Source: Myxococcales bacterium
GTDB lineage: Bacteria > Myxococcota_A > UBA9160 > UBA4427
Assembly: GCA_022563535.1 (NCBI GenBank)
Contig: JADFNE010000009.1
Coordinates: 1 to 64,000, forward strand
Direction: 5' to 3'
DNA: 64,000 nt
Both the position numbers and the translations under genes were made by a program. Positions 27,047 through 35,614 of this stretch are shown in pieces (the stretch's first letter is position 1; the number at the start of each line of letters is the position of its first letter). Under the pieces are notes generated by a model, which saw only the letters and a list, made by a program, of their open reading frames with translations, was not told the DNA's origin and ran no database searches.

Positions 27047-28212
27047 CTGCGGCCCATCCCGAGAAGACTGACGAAGAAACCCGAGAGCACGGTCTGAAGG
27101 CCGAGGGCGGCAAGGGTCACGCCCGGGATCACCCAGCGCATGGTGACCTCGTAGTCGAGGGGGCCAAAATCCGCCTCACGCCAGGCGTTGGCGGTATGGC
27201 CGATCAATCCGAGGCCGACGACGAAAGCTGTCCCGCCGACCACGAGCCCTTTTTCGAGATTCACGACTTCAAAAAAGCGGTCCATGCGCGGGTCCCTGGG
27301 CATGAATCCTTCGCTGATCGCGAATGTCTTGGCGAAGATCGCGAAAAGAATCGACTGATAACCCAGCAGAAATGCGAGGCTCGAGACCAACAAGGTGTGG
27401 GGGCCAAAGCTTATGCCGAAGACCGTAGTCGAGGGGAGCGCAACCCCGTAGCCCCCGATCCCGAACAGCAGAAGTGCCATACCTGGAATCAAGAACAACC
27501 ACCGAGGGCTGTACATCAGGAAGAAACGAACCGTGCGCCAACCGTCGCGGAAGGTGCGCAGATGCGGTCCGTGCGCCTTGCGTCCATCCGGATGGAGTGT
27601 GATTGGAACTTCGGTGATTCTGGCGTTGTACAGGGCGGACTTGATGATCATCTCCGTTGCAAATTCCATCCCGGTGCAGCGTTGATCCAGTCGCAGGTAA
27701 TGGTCCTTGCGAAAGCCGCGCATGCCGCAATAGATGTCGGTGACCGGCGTACGAAACATTCCGCGCACCATGAAAGAAAGCATTGGATTGCCCAACCACC
27801 GATGAAGAAAGGGCATGGCGCCGGGGAGCACAGTGCCGCCACCCCGTGGCAGGCGACAGCCCTGTACGACATCGTAACCCTCGCGCAGCTTTTCGATGAA
27901 CTTGGGGATCTCGAGAAAGTCGTAGCTATCGTCCGCGTCACCCATCAGCACGAAGCGACCCCGGGCCGCGGAAATTCCGCCCATCAGCGCGGCACCGTAT
28001 CCCTGCTCGCTCACGTTTTCGATTCGCGCGCCGAGCCGTTCTGCGATTTTCTGGGAGCCGTCGCGGCTGCCGTTGTCGGCGATGATGATTTCACCGGCAA
28101 TGTCATGGTCTTTGAAGACTCGCAACACCTTGGTGATGCAGATTTCCAGGGTGTCGGCCTCGTTGAGGCACGGCATGACTACCGACAGTTCGATGTTGGT
28201 TTCAGCTGGCAC
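27043..28212 (-). CDS. GT2 glycosyltransferase with a C-terminal four-helix membrane domain
   Basis: About 389 residues. The GT-A domain has LSVVMPCLNEADTLEICI, IIIADNGSRDGSQKIAE, GYGAALMGGISAARGRFVLMGDADDSYDF (DADDS metal site) and YCGMRGFRKDHYL. After about residue 220 come four hydrophobic segments. This layout matches enzymes that charge polyprenyl phosphate or act at the membrane face. The open frame reaches back to 28488 over the neighbouring rightward gene. I put the start at GTG 28212, which clears that gene, but ATG at 28299 is also possible and neither has a good ribosome site, so the N-terminus is uncertain. Confidence 0.78.
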   Translation of the reverse strand: MPAETNIELSVVMPCLNEADTLEICITKVLRVFKDHDIAGEIIIADNGSRDGSQKIAERLGARIENVSEQGYGAALMGGISAARGRFVLMGDADDSYDFLEIPKFIEKLREGYDVVQGCRLPRGGGTVLPGAMPFLHRWLGNPMLSFMVRGMFRTPVTDIYCGMRGFRKDHYLRLDQRCTGMEFATEMIIKSALYNARITEVPITLHPDGRKAHGPHLRTFRDGWRTVRFFLMYSPRWLFLIPGMALLLFGIGGYGVALPSTTVFGISFGPHTLLVSSLAFLLGYQSILFAIFAKTFAISEGFMPRDPRMDRFFEVVNLEKGLVVGGTAFVVGLGLIGHTANAWREADFGPLDYEVTMRWVIPGVTLAALGLQTVLSGFFVSLLGMGRR

Positions 28213-28274
28213 GCGTCCGACGAGGTTAGCCCAGCCGCCACCGTTTCCGCGCACTCTTCGGGCCTGCTTTCTGT

Positions 28275-30068
28275 ATGCTCGACCGGGAAATCGAGACATG
28301 GTCGGTGGAGAGCGAATTTTTGAGTTCCAAGCGTTCAAAAAAGGCCTCCTCAAAACGGCAACGGGCCGGCAGTTCCCAAGAGCGACTGCAATCCGCGAAG
28401 CCTCCCCACGCATCAGATGGCATCGTCTTCCATGCCCTTCTTTACGCGGCGTTTGTTGCGGCGTGCTTGATTGCCTACGGCCCCGCACTGGACGGCTCGT
28501 TCATCTCCGACGATGAACACTACGTCCTCAACAACGCCTTCGTACACGACATCAGCTCAGACAACTTGATTGCGATTCTCGACCCGACGGGAACACCTGC
28601 GAAGTTGGTCGAAAACTACGCGCCGGTTCACCTGTTTATCTACGCCCTCGAATGGCAATGGTTCGAGCGAGACACCATGGGCTACCATGTGGTCAACATC
28701 GCGCTGCACGCATTTGCGTCGCTATTGTTGATGATCGTATTGCGAGGGGGAGGGATCTCTCGGACTCCCGCGCTCCTGGGCAGCGCGTTCTTCCTGTTGC
28801 ACCCGGCCAATGTCGAAGCGGTAGCGTGGATATCACAGCTCAAAACCCCGACCGCATTGACCCTCTGCCTGCTCGCCCTGATCGCACACCGCTCGCGGCC
28901 CGCCCTGGCGGCGGGATTCTTCGCCCTCGCATTGTTGGCCAAGCCGACGGCGGCAGTTGCGTTGTTCGTACTCGCAGCCGCGACCTGGCAAACCCAGCGG
29001 AACGACAAAGGCACCTCCTCCGCTCCTTCGCAGTGGGCCTGGATTGGCGTCTGGGTCCTCATGCTCGTCAGTTTTGCCTTTGCCGAGTTCTGGGCTTTCA
29101 ATCAGACCGCCGGCCAGGCCCCCGTACTCTACGCCGATCCGATCGTGCGACTGCGCACCGTTTGTGCGGTCTCGTTGCGTTACCTCGTGATGGCAGTCTC
29201 CTCTTCGGGGCTCTCCGTTTTTCAAGAGCCGCCCCCCGCAGATTCATGGTTTGACCCGTGGTGGCTTGGATCACTGTTGATGTTGGGGTTGGTCGCCTCT
29301 CGCACCTGGTTTGTGCTGGTGCGCAATCGCACTGAAGCGCTTTACTGGATCTGGGCCATCGTCTCGTTCGCACCCATTTGCGGGATCATTCCCCTGCCAT
29401 TCCCGATGGCCGATCGCTATCTCTACTTCATCTTGCCCGGTTTGATTGGAGCAGTGTTGTTTGCGGGTCGCGATCACTTCGAAGGTCTATTGGACAGGTT
29501 CGGCACGACATTCGAGCCGCAGAAAATCCGGGGAGTTCTCGTCGCTCTCGCGATCGTGTGGGTGTTGGGCAATTCCTTTCGCGTGCATGAGCGCGCAATG
29601 GTCTGGAAGTCTGGCTTTTCAATGATGGCGGACGCTGAGAAGCACTATCCCCAGGGAATGGCGGCACAGACGCGCATCGCTCGTCGGCTCGCGTTGGCTG
29701 GAGATGCAGAAGGGGCAGTGGTTGCACTCCGTGCGGCGCGAGCGCGGGGATACAATCGACTCGACCATCTGTTGTCCGAACGAGGTTACGACCGCATCCG
29801 GCAGAGTTCGTCGTTCGTCGCGCTCTTAAACGAACTGGCGACCGAATGGATCGAGCGATTCGAGCAGATCGAAGAACCCGACCAATACGAGTTCCGCGTC
29901 ATGGCACAGGCCTACATCGTGTTGGACGATTTCGAGACTGCGATCCGCAGGATCGAAGCCGGGATTCAGGTCGAGGGGCCGATCACGGAAGGATTGAAAG
30001 AAGATCTCGAGCGCTTGTTGAGGATCCAGCGAATCCGCGCAAGCAGATTGCCCAACCGGCCGGATTGA
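28275..30068 (+). CDS. TMTC-like polytopic membrane glycosyltransferase with a soluble C-terminal region
   Basis: Protein of 597 residues. A basic cytosolic start of about 50 residues (Lys/Arg/Ser-rich) precedes about nine hydrophobic segments. The first loop, DGSFISDDEHYVLNNAFV, and the later HPANVEAVAWIS and PLPFPMADRYLYF resemble the TMTC/DUF1736 group of O-mannosyltransferase-like GT-C proteins. Those often carry TPRs at the C-terminus; here the last 170 residues are helical and weakly TPR-like (AAQTRIARRLALAGDAEGAVVAL). It is divergent from the GT2 gene and convergent with the TPR lipoprotein genes, five bases away. The true start may be later than the ATG at 28275. Confidence 0.68.
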   Translation: MLDREIETWSVESEFLSSKRSKKASSKRQRAGSSQERLQSAKPPHASDGIVFHALLYAAFVAACLIAYGPALDGSFISDDEHYVLNNAFVHDISSDNLIAILDPTGTPAKLVENYAPVHLFIYALEWQWFERDTMGYHVVNIALHAFASLLLMIVLRGGGISRTPALLGSAFFLLHPANVEAVAWISQLKTPTALTLCLLALIAHRSRPALAAGFFALALLAKPTAAVALFVLAAATWQTQRNDKGTSSAPSQWAWIGVWVLMLVSFAFAEFWAFNQTAGQAPVLYADPIVRLRTVCAVSLRYLVMAVSSSGLSVFQEPPPADSWFDPWWLGSLLMLGLVASRTWFVLVRNRTEALYWIWAIVSFAPICGIIPLPFPMADRYLYFILPGLIGAVLFAGRDHFEGLLDRFGTTFEPQKIRGVLVALAIVWVLGNSFRVHERAMVWKSGFSMMADAEKHYPQGMAAQTRIARRLALAGDAEGAVVALRAARARGYNRLDHLLSERGYDRIRQSSSFVALLNELATEWIERFEQIEEPDQYEFRVMAQAYIVLDDFETAIRRIEAGIQVEGPITEGLKEDLERLLRIQRIRASRLPNRPD

Positions 30069-30073
30069 TCCGT

Positions 30074-32587
30074 CTACTCGCTGTCGATCGCAGAGATCAG
30101 CGACTGACGCGTTTGCGCGGCTTGCGGAAAACTCGGATCGAGTGCCAGCACCTCGTCGATCAACTCGAGGGCTTCGCTCTCCCGGTTCAGCAACCGCAGG
30201 GCAACCGATTCCTGAAAGAGAAACCGCGAGTTTGGATTCGCGACATTTCGATTCGCGAGGCGGAGAAATTCGAGGGCCTGGAAGGGCTTATCCGCGCGAA
30301 GATAGGCGAATCCGAGGGTATGGAGGGCATGGGGATTTGAACCATGTCGCTCCACGAGTTCCCCCGCGATCTCGATCGCGCGACGAGGGTCGTCCTCAGT
30401 CAAGGCAATCAAGTAAGCGCGGTCGGTTCGAGTGTCGATCGTGTACTCGTGGTTCGCGATCGCGAAGTCGAGCACTTCGAGGGCTTCGGCGTTTCGTTCC
30501 TCGAAGCGCAGCATGCGAGAACGCATGAGGTGGAACTGCGCGATTTTGCGAGAGTTCACCAGCCACTCGCCCCCCCGGTCTGCGCGCATTCTCTGGATCC
30601 AGTTCTCGAGGCGTTCCAGATGACGGTCCATCGGTCCGGCCTTTGAGTAGAGATGCAGGGCAAAGTCGGCCAGGTTCGGCAGCAGGGGATCGGTGCGCAA
30701 TGCCAGGTTGGCGTCTCTCTGGGCTCCCGCGAGATCTCCGCGAGCCGCGCGCATGTGGGCTCGCAGATCTTGAATTTCTGCGGGGTATCTCTCGATCGCG
30801 AGTTCCTCGAGTTTGCTGGATGCAGCATCGATTCGTCCCGACTTTACGTTCGCGTAGATCAGCGCTGCAATGAGTTCACGATTTTTGGGATCTTCGGCAA
30901 TCGCGCCGCTTAGCAGATTGCGGATCAGAAGTTGCTGTTTCGGATTGCCGGCCTCTCGCCTGGCAAACTCGAGTGTTGCCTGGGTTGTGGACAAGGCGTA
31001 TCCGATCTGCCTCAGGAGGATCTTGCGCCCCTGGCCGGCCTTGCCTGTTTCGTACAGCGATTGCGCCTTCATCAGATGCTGTGCGGAGCTGAGTTTTCCA
31101 TGCCGCTCGATTTCTTCGAGCGCTTCGAGGTAGTCGGAATATTCACCACCTTCGAAAAGAATATCGGAGTAGAGCTTGTGCAATCCGCCTTCGAAGTAGC
31201 CCTTGGCTGCAACGGCTTTGCGCGCAGCGCTGACCGCCTTTTTCCTGTGCTGATGAAAACGTTCGAGCTTGGCCAGCATCTCGTAGGCTCCAAAAATTTC
31301 CATCTCTTGCAGCAGTGATTCGAGAGTTTTGACCGCCTCGAAAGTCTTGGCCTGCAACCCGAGCTTTCTTGCAAGTTCGAGTTTGGTCCAGGGACTGTCG
31401 GGAAAGTCTCGCTGAAGCCGCAAAAGCGTACGCTCGGCGTAGGAAGTCCTGTAACCCGTGGTTTCATAGTTGCAAAGGCCCGCCAGCATTCGCGGCGGAT
31501 CGATGCCGAGATCAATTTGTTTGTTGAAGTACGCGGCGGCGGCCGTGTAACCCTGGGTCCTTCCGATGTGGTAGGCATACAGGATGTGTACTTCAGCGTC
31601 ATCCGGGTAGAGCGCGATGAGATCTGCGTAGACCGCATCTGCGGAGCCGCCGGAGGACTGCCGCGCCCCGGCCAGTTTTTGCCACTCCCGCATGTCGCGG
31701 GGAGTGATCTCCAACAGAGCGGTGATCGCGTCCGCGTAGGCGCCGGTGTTTTGCTGCATACGGGCGACCTTGGCCAGATGTCTTGCCGCAGCCATTTTCG
31801 GCGCATCATCTTCCGCTTCGCGCGCGCTCTCGAGGGAGATTCGTGCCGAGGCGAGGGCCTTTGCTCGGTTGTGCGAACCAGTCGACTGAATGCGTGCCTG
31901 TTCGGAGCGCGCTTTCCATTCGGGTTGGCCACCTGCGGCGATGTACGCTTCGAATGCATCGACCGCCCTGCTCCGCAGGGATTCGTCGATGGGTTTCCCT
32001 CCCTGGGTGCTCTGTTGCAGCATCGCATAGTAAACGAATCCGAGATGCCAGTGTGCGTTGGGGTCACTGGGGTCGAGGTCGATTGCAAGTAAAGCGATAC
32101 GCAATGCTTCGTTGATACGTTTGAACGAAAATTCGCTCTTGGACAGGGCAAGCTGTGCATTGGCGTGCTTCGGATCGCGCGCGACCACCGATAATATCAA
32201 TCTGCGAGCTTGCGAAGGATCGACTTCTCGCAGCACGTTGGCGAGACGAAGGGCGACCGAATTCATCTCTGGCTTGAGGGTGAGCACTTCCTGCAGGTAG
32301 AACCGGAGGTCGTGTGGATTTTCTCGATTCTCGGCTGCGTCCGCGAGTTCGATCAGTGCTGCCAGATTATTGGGGTTACTGCTGAACGCAGCACGGAACT
32401 CGATATTTGCTGCCGCATCATTGCCCTCAGCAGCATATTCACGTCCGCGCTCGAGGTGGTAGTCGGCTCTTTCCTCGGGCGAAGAACAACCGGTGTTGAG
32501 CGAGACGAGCGAAAGAAGAACGAATCCCGCAAGCGGGCGAAAAAGCTCGCGGATAACCGGAATTGCCCGGCGAAGAATCGACGACAC
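30074..32587 (-). CDS. Large TPR-repeat lipoprotein (PrsT-like)
   Basis: An 837-residue exported protein. A signal sequence ends in the lipobox LNTGC (about residue 34), then tetratricopeptide-like repeats run almost to the end (for example ANIEFRAAFSSNPNNLAALIELADAAE, ALRIALLAIDLDPSDPNAHWHLGFVYY, ALEFLRLANRNVANPNSRFLFQESVAL). Size, lipobox and repeats match the TPR lipoproteins of PEP-CTERM/exosortase gene clusters (PrsT-type), and a PEP-CTERM gene lies close by. I moved the start from TTG at 32602 to GTG at 32587 because GGGAG lies eight bases ahead of it. It follows the second TPR gene closely, so they share an operon. It probably acts as a scaffold at the outer membrane. Confidence 0.8.
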   Translation of the reverse strand: MSSILRRAIPVIRELFRPLAGFVLLSLVSLNTGCSSPEERADYHLERGREYAAEGNDAAANIEFRAAFSSNPNNLAALIELADAAENRENPHDLRFYLQEVLTLKPEMNSVALRLANVLREVDPSQARRLILSVVARDPKHANAQLALSKSEFSFKRINEALRIALLAIDLDPSDPNAHWHLGFVYYAMLQQSTQGGKPIDESLRSRAVDAFEAYIAAGGQPEWKARSEQARIQSTGSHNRAKALASARISLESAREAEDDAPKMAAARHLAKVARMQQNTGAYADAITALLEITPRDMREWQKLAGARQSSGGSADAVYADLIALYPDDAEVHILYAYHIGRTQGYTAAAAYFNKQIDLGIDPPRMLAGLCNYETTGYRTSYAERTLLRLQRDFPDSPWTKLELARKLGLQAKTFEAVKTLESLLQEMEIFGAYEMLAKLERFHQHRKKAVSAARKAVAAKGYFEGGLHKLYSDILFEGGEYSDYLEALEEIERHGKLSSAQHLMKAQSLYETGKAGQGRKILLRQIGYALSTTQATLEFARREAGNPKQQLLIRNLLSGAIAEDPKNRELIAALIYANVKSGRIDAASSKLEELAIERYPAEIQDLRAHMRAARGDLAGAQRDANLALRTDPLLPNLADFALHLYSKAGPMDRHLERLENWIQRMRADRGGEWLVNSRKIAQFHLMRSRMLRFEERNAEALEVLDFAIANHEYTIDTRTDRAYLIALTEDDPRRAIEIAGELVERHGSNPHALHTLGFAYLRADKPFQALEFLRLANRNVANPNSRFLFQESVALRLLNRESEALELIDEVLALDPSFPQAAQTRQSLISAIDSE

Positions 32588-32604
32588 CCAAGTCGCTCCC
32601 AATG

Positions 32605-35046
32605 CTAAGAAGAGTCACCGAGCCGCGCCAGCTCGGCTTTGGCGTCAATGAGTTCGGGAAATGTGCTGCCCTCGATCGCCTGTTCGAGCGCTGCTCGCGC
32701 TTGTTGGTTCGAGCCGGCCTTTGCCAATGCCACACCGAGCCGGAAGCGAATCGACGGGGAGTCGGGTCGCAGCTCTAGCGCCTTGTTGAAGGATTCGATC
32801 GCCTTTGCATGGGACCCCCGCTTGAGCTGAACCCATCCGAGAGTGTCGAGAGTGTCCGCGTCGGGCTGCATGGAAGATGCCCGGGTGGCGAGGGTGAGTG
32901 CCAGATCGAGTTCGGAGTCGGTCTCGGCCAGATGCCATGCGAGATCGTTGGTTGCGGGAACGTGTCCCGGCTGTCTTTTGGCGATCTTGCGCAAGCGTGC
33001 GACGTAGTCCTCGGTTTTGCCCTGGCTTCGCACGAGCATCGCCGCCGAGTAGGCGTAGTCGGGGTCGCCGCGACCGATTGCGGCCGCCCGGTCGAAGTAG
33101 GTGAGTGCAGTATCCAGATCTCCTGTGCGTGCGGTGAGATTGCCCTTCGCTTCGAGGGCCGAGGCAAGTTCCGGATCCTGCGCGATCGCAGCGTCGATCA
33201 ATGCGCTCGCTTCGTGGATTCGACCCTCGAGGGCCAGCGTTCGTCCCTTCGTTTCCATGGCAATTGCGCTCTCGGGATTGCGCTCGTAGAGGGCGCTCGC
33301 AGCGGCTACCGCATCGCCCTTGCGGTCCGCGGCAAACAGCAACTTGATGTAGGTCTGCAGGGCCACCAGATTTGCGCTGTCTGCGAGGTCGAGATCGCTC
33401 TTTTCGATCACGTCGATCGCCTGGGCAAGACCTTCGTGCTCGCTCACCAGGGTGGCACGCTCGGCGATCGCGTCTCCGGCGAATATGGTCTGTTGGAGTG
33501 CGTCCAGAACTCGATAGGCCGACTCGAGATCGCCAAGTTTGTCGGCCGAGCGCGCGTCGATGATGTGCGCATCGGGCTTGTCGAGTGGACGATTCTGAAC
33601 GTGCCGCGCCGCGAACTGTCGGGCGATTTTGAATTTCCCCATCGTGAAGTAGATTCGCGCGAGTTGGAGTGAAGCATCAGTTTCTGTTTCTGATGCACGC
33701 ACCGATTCGCGAAATTCGACAGTCGCGCGATCGTGGTTCCCCGAGCGCTGGGCCGCGACCCCTGCGAGGTAGCGCGCTCGCGCGTTGTTGGGCCACAGAC
33801 GGAGCGCTTCGTCGAGTTTCTGGAGGGCTTCGGCGGGCTTGTCTCGCGCCAACAGGATGGCGCCAGTCAGAAGATGCCGGTAGCTGGGCTCCTTGAGGCT
33901 CTTTGCGACTTCTTCGGCGCTGTCGAGATCCCCTTCTTCAATGAACAGATCGCCCACCGTGAAGCGAAGCACGTCGGGCTCGCGCTTGGTCCTCGAGAGT
34001 GCCGTTTGGAGTGCCTTGCGGGCTTCTTCGGGTTTGTTGTTCTGTCGGTACAGGTTCGAGAGCTTTTGGTAGGCCCGCGCGGTATCGAACAGCTTCGCGC
34101 TGTTTTCCATCAGTGCTTCGGCCTCTTCGACGGCTCCGTTGTCGGCGAGCATGTCTGCCAAGGTCGAGCGCAGGTCGAAGTTTTCCGGGTTGTTGTCCAC
34201 CGCACCGCGCCAGATCTCGATCGCTTTGTCGGCCTGGTCGGTAATGATATAGAAGCTCGACGCCCACGATCGAACCATGGGATGCGCGGGATACTTTTCG
34301 AGACAAACTTCGTGGGTCTGCTGCGATTTGTCGTTATCGCCCTGATCTGCATAAAAGCGCGCGAGGATGCCGCAGGCGCGTGCGGCCTTGTCGACACTGG
34401 TTCCCTCTTCGGTGATCTTGATCAACTCGAGTTGGCTCGCTTCCGCTTCGTCAAAGCGCTTGAGATCGACCAGGGATGACATCTTGATCGCATACCCGTG
34501 GGCGTCCCCGGGCTTGAGCGTCAAAATGTGCTCTGCGTCTTCCAGGGCTGCGTCTGGCCGGGCGGCGCCGAGCAGTGCCTGGGCGCGACCGTAGAGGGCG
34601 ACGCGATTGTCGGGGTCCCTTTCGAGCACCCGGTTGATTGCGCGGATCGCCTCTTCGTGGGAATCCTGCGAAATCAGCGTGGCGGTGAGGAGCAGGCCCG
34701 CCTGGACTCCGTACTCTTCACTGTTGGTCGCTTTCATTAATGGCCACAGCGCAAGGCTGGCACGACCGGTTTGTACCAGGGCCACGCCCAGTCGGTAGTT
34801 GGCCTCGGGATGGTCGGGATCGGCGGTCAAGAGCACGCGCAATGGCTTGATCGACTCGTCGAAGCGCCCCCCGGCCTGAATCGCGCGAATCTCGGCAAGC
34901 CGGGTCTCGGGATCGTTGTAGCAGCCTCCCAGGAGCAGGCCGACGAGCGCGAAAAATGCGACGATTCCGAAGCTGAGCCGCGACCTGGGGGTGGCGCTCC
35001 TGATCGGGGATTGATCGCGGGTCTCGAAATTGGTCGTTTGTTGCAT
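32605..35046 (-). CDS. Large TPR-repeat lipoprotein (PrsT-like), first of two
   Basis: An 813-residue protein: short N-terminus, hydrophobic segment, lipobox LLLGGC (about residue 41), then repeats typical of TPRs (DESIKPLRVLLTADPDHPEANYRLGVALVQTG, EEAIRAINRVLERDPDNRVALYGRAQALLGAAR, HAKAIESFNKALELRPDSPSIRFRLGVALAKAG). The open frame extends to 35373 but the added residues look non-coding, so I chose ATG at 35046, just ahead of the signal sequence. Known PrsT-type lipoproteins sit in exosortase loci and are thought to help assemble surface polysaccharide or protein. It is transcribed away from the PEP-CTERM gene across a 568-base gap. Confidence 0.82.
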   Translation of the reverse strand: MQQTTNFETRDQSPIRSATPRSRLSFGIVAFFALVGLLLGGCYNDPETRLAEIRAIQAGGRFDESIKPLRVLLTADPDHPEANYRLGVALVQTGRASLALWPLMKATNSEEYGVQAGLLLTATLISQDSHEEAIRAINRVLERDPDNRVALYGRAQALLGAARPDAALEDAEHILTLKPGDAHGYAIKMSSLVDLKRFDEAEASQLELIKITEEGTSVDKAARACGILARFYADQGDNDKSQQTHEVCLEKYPAHPMVRSWASSFYIITDQADKAIEIWRGAVDNNPENFDLRSTLADMLADNGAVEEAEALMENSAKLFDTARAYQKLSNLYRQNNKPEEARKALQTALSRTKREPDVLRFTVGDLFIEEGDLDSAEEVAKSLKEPSYRHLLTGAILLARDKPAEALQKLDEALRLWPNNARARYLAGVAAQRSGNHDRATVEFRESVRASETETDASLQLARIYFTMGKFKIARQFAARHVQNRPLDKPDAHIIDARSADKLGDLESAYRVLDALQQTIFAGDAIAERATLVSEHEGLAQAIDVIEKSDLDLADSANLVALQTYIKLLFAADRKGDAVAAASALYERNPESAIAMETKGRTLALEGRIHEASALIDAAIAQDPELASALEAKGNLTARTGDLDTALTYFDRAAAIGRGDPDYAYSAAMLVRSQGKTEDYVARLRKIAKRQPGHVPATNDLAWHLAETDSELDLALTLATRASSMQPDADTLDTLGWVQLKRGSHAKAIESFNKALELRPDSPSIRFRLGVALAKAGSNQQARAALEQAIEGSTFPELIDAKAELARLGDSS

Positions 35047-35295
35047 GGCTGGCCGAAGCCTCCGTGAATCAAAATGGCGACCGAGAGTACGCCAATTTTG
35101 AGAGTTTCCAATCGCTTGGTCGAACACCCGCTGGGCGTAGCCCAAGACTGGCTCTCGTTGCGGTGAGTGGTCGCAAAGTCGAGAAGGTGAAGTGTTTTCT
35201 CGGCCAAATTCTCCGATTCGCCCAGGGGATGGACAGCTGTCGGAAAGTTGCGAATTTCTTGTGTATCGTGATGTCTCTCCCGGTGGGCAAGGGCA

Positions 35296-35309
35296 GGAAA
35301 AGATTTTCC
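35296..35309. promoter_or_regulatory. Palindrome, candidate upstream activator site for the sigma-54 promoter
   Basis: GGAAAAGATTTTCC is a perfect inverted repeat (six-base arms, two-base spacer) roughly 155 bases upstream of the expected transcription start. Sigma-54 promoters need an enhancer-binding activator at about this range. The assignment is by position only. Confidence 0.35.
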
Positions 35310-35430
35310 CAAGAAGTCCTAAAGTTTCTTCTCCCAGAGGGGGGTCTAGTTCTGTACCAGCCGTTCCTGGCATCGGTTAATATTAAACAAAAACCGCATG
35401 TTACGTAGAAACCCGGGCAGGAGTGAATGG

Positions 35431-35446
35431 TGGCATCCGAATTGCA
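35431..35446 (+). promoter_or_regulatory. Sigma-54 (RpoN) -24/-12 promoter of the PEP-CTERM gene
   Basis: TGGCATCCGAATTGCA matches the consensus TGGCACG-N4-TTGCA with the required GG-to-GC spacing exactly kept (GG at 35432-35433, GC at 35444-35445). Transcription would begin near 35457. In known PEP-CTERM systems a sigma-54-dependent response regulator (PrsR) is a frequent partner, which makes the match biologically sensible. Confidence 0.75.
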
Positions 35447-35614
35447 TCTTGGAGAGGTGGAAACCGAGTGAATCGCAGCCCCCGGAGAGCTTTGACTCCG
35501 GAATTTGCTTTCTTTCCGCATAGAAAATTGCGCCAAGTGGTAAGGACAGTGGAGCCTGCAGCACCGGTTGAAACGATTTTTAGAGACTCAGAGAACGAAA
35601 GAGAGGACGAACTC

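Larger units (their letters stand above)
35047..35614. other. 568-base intergenic control region between TPR lipoproteins and the PEP-CTERM gene
   Basis: No protein gene is convincing here. The right part holds a sigma-54 promoter (35431-35446), a perfect GGAAAA/TTTTCC palindrome (35296-35309) and an AT-rich TTAATATTAA palindrome near 35378-35388. About 157 bases separate the expected transcription start from the PEP-CTERM start codon, a long leader. In the left part I found no recognisable promoter for the leftward TPR operon. Confidence 0.7.

Noticed and set aside
26896-28323. 475-residue rightward open frame antisense to the GT2 and methyltransferase genes
   Set aside because: The opposite strand carries recognisable GT2 and SAM-methyltransferase motifs throughout; this frame has no motif and is an effect of GC-rich codon use.
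32605-35373. 922-residue version of the first TPR lipoprotein
   Set aside because: The additional 109 residues precede the signal sequence and look non-coding; a lipoprotein signal must be N-terminal, so the start is at 35046.
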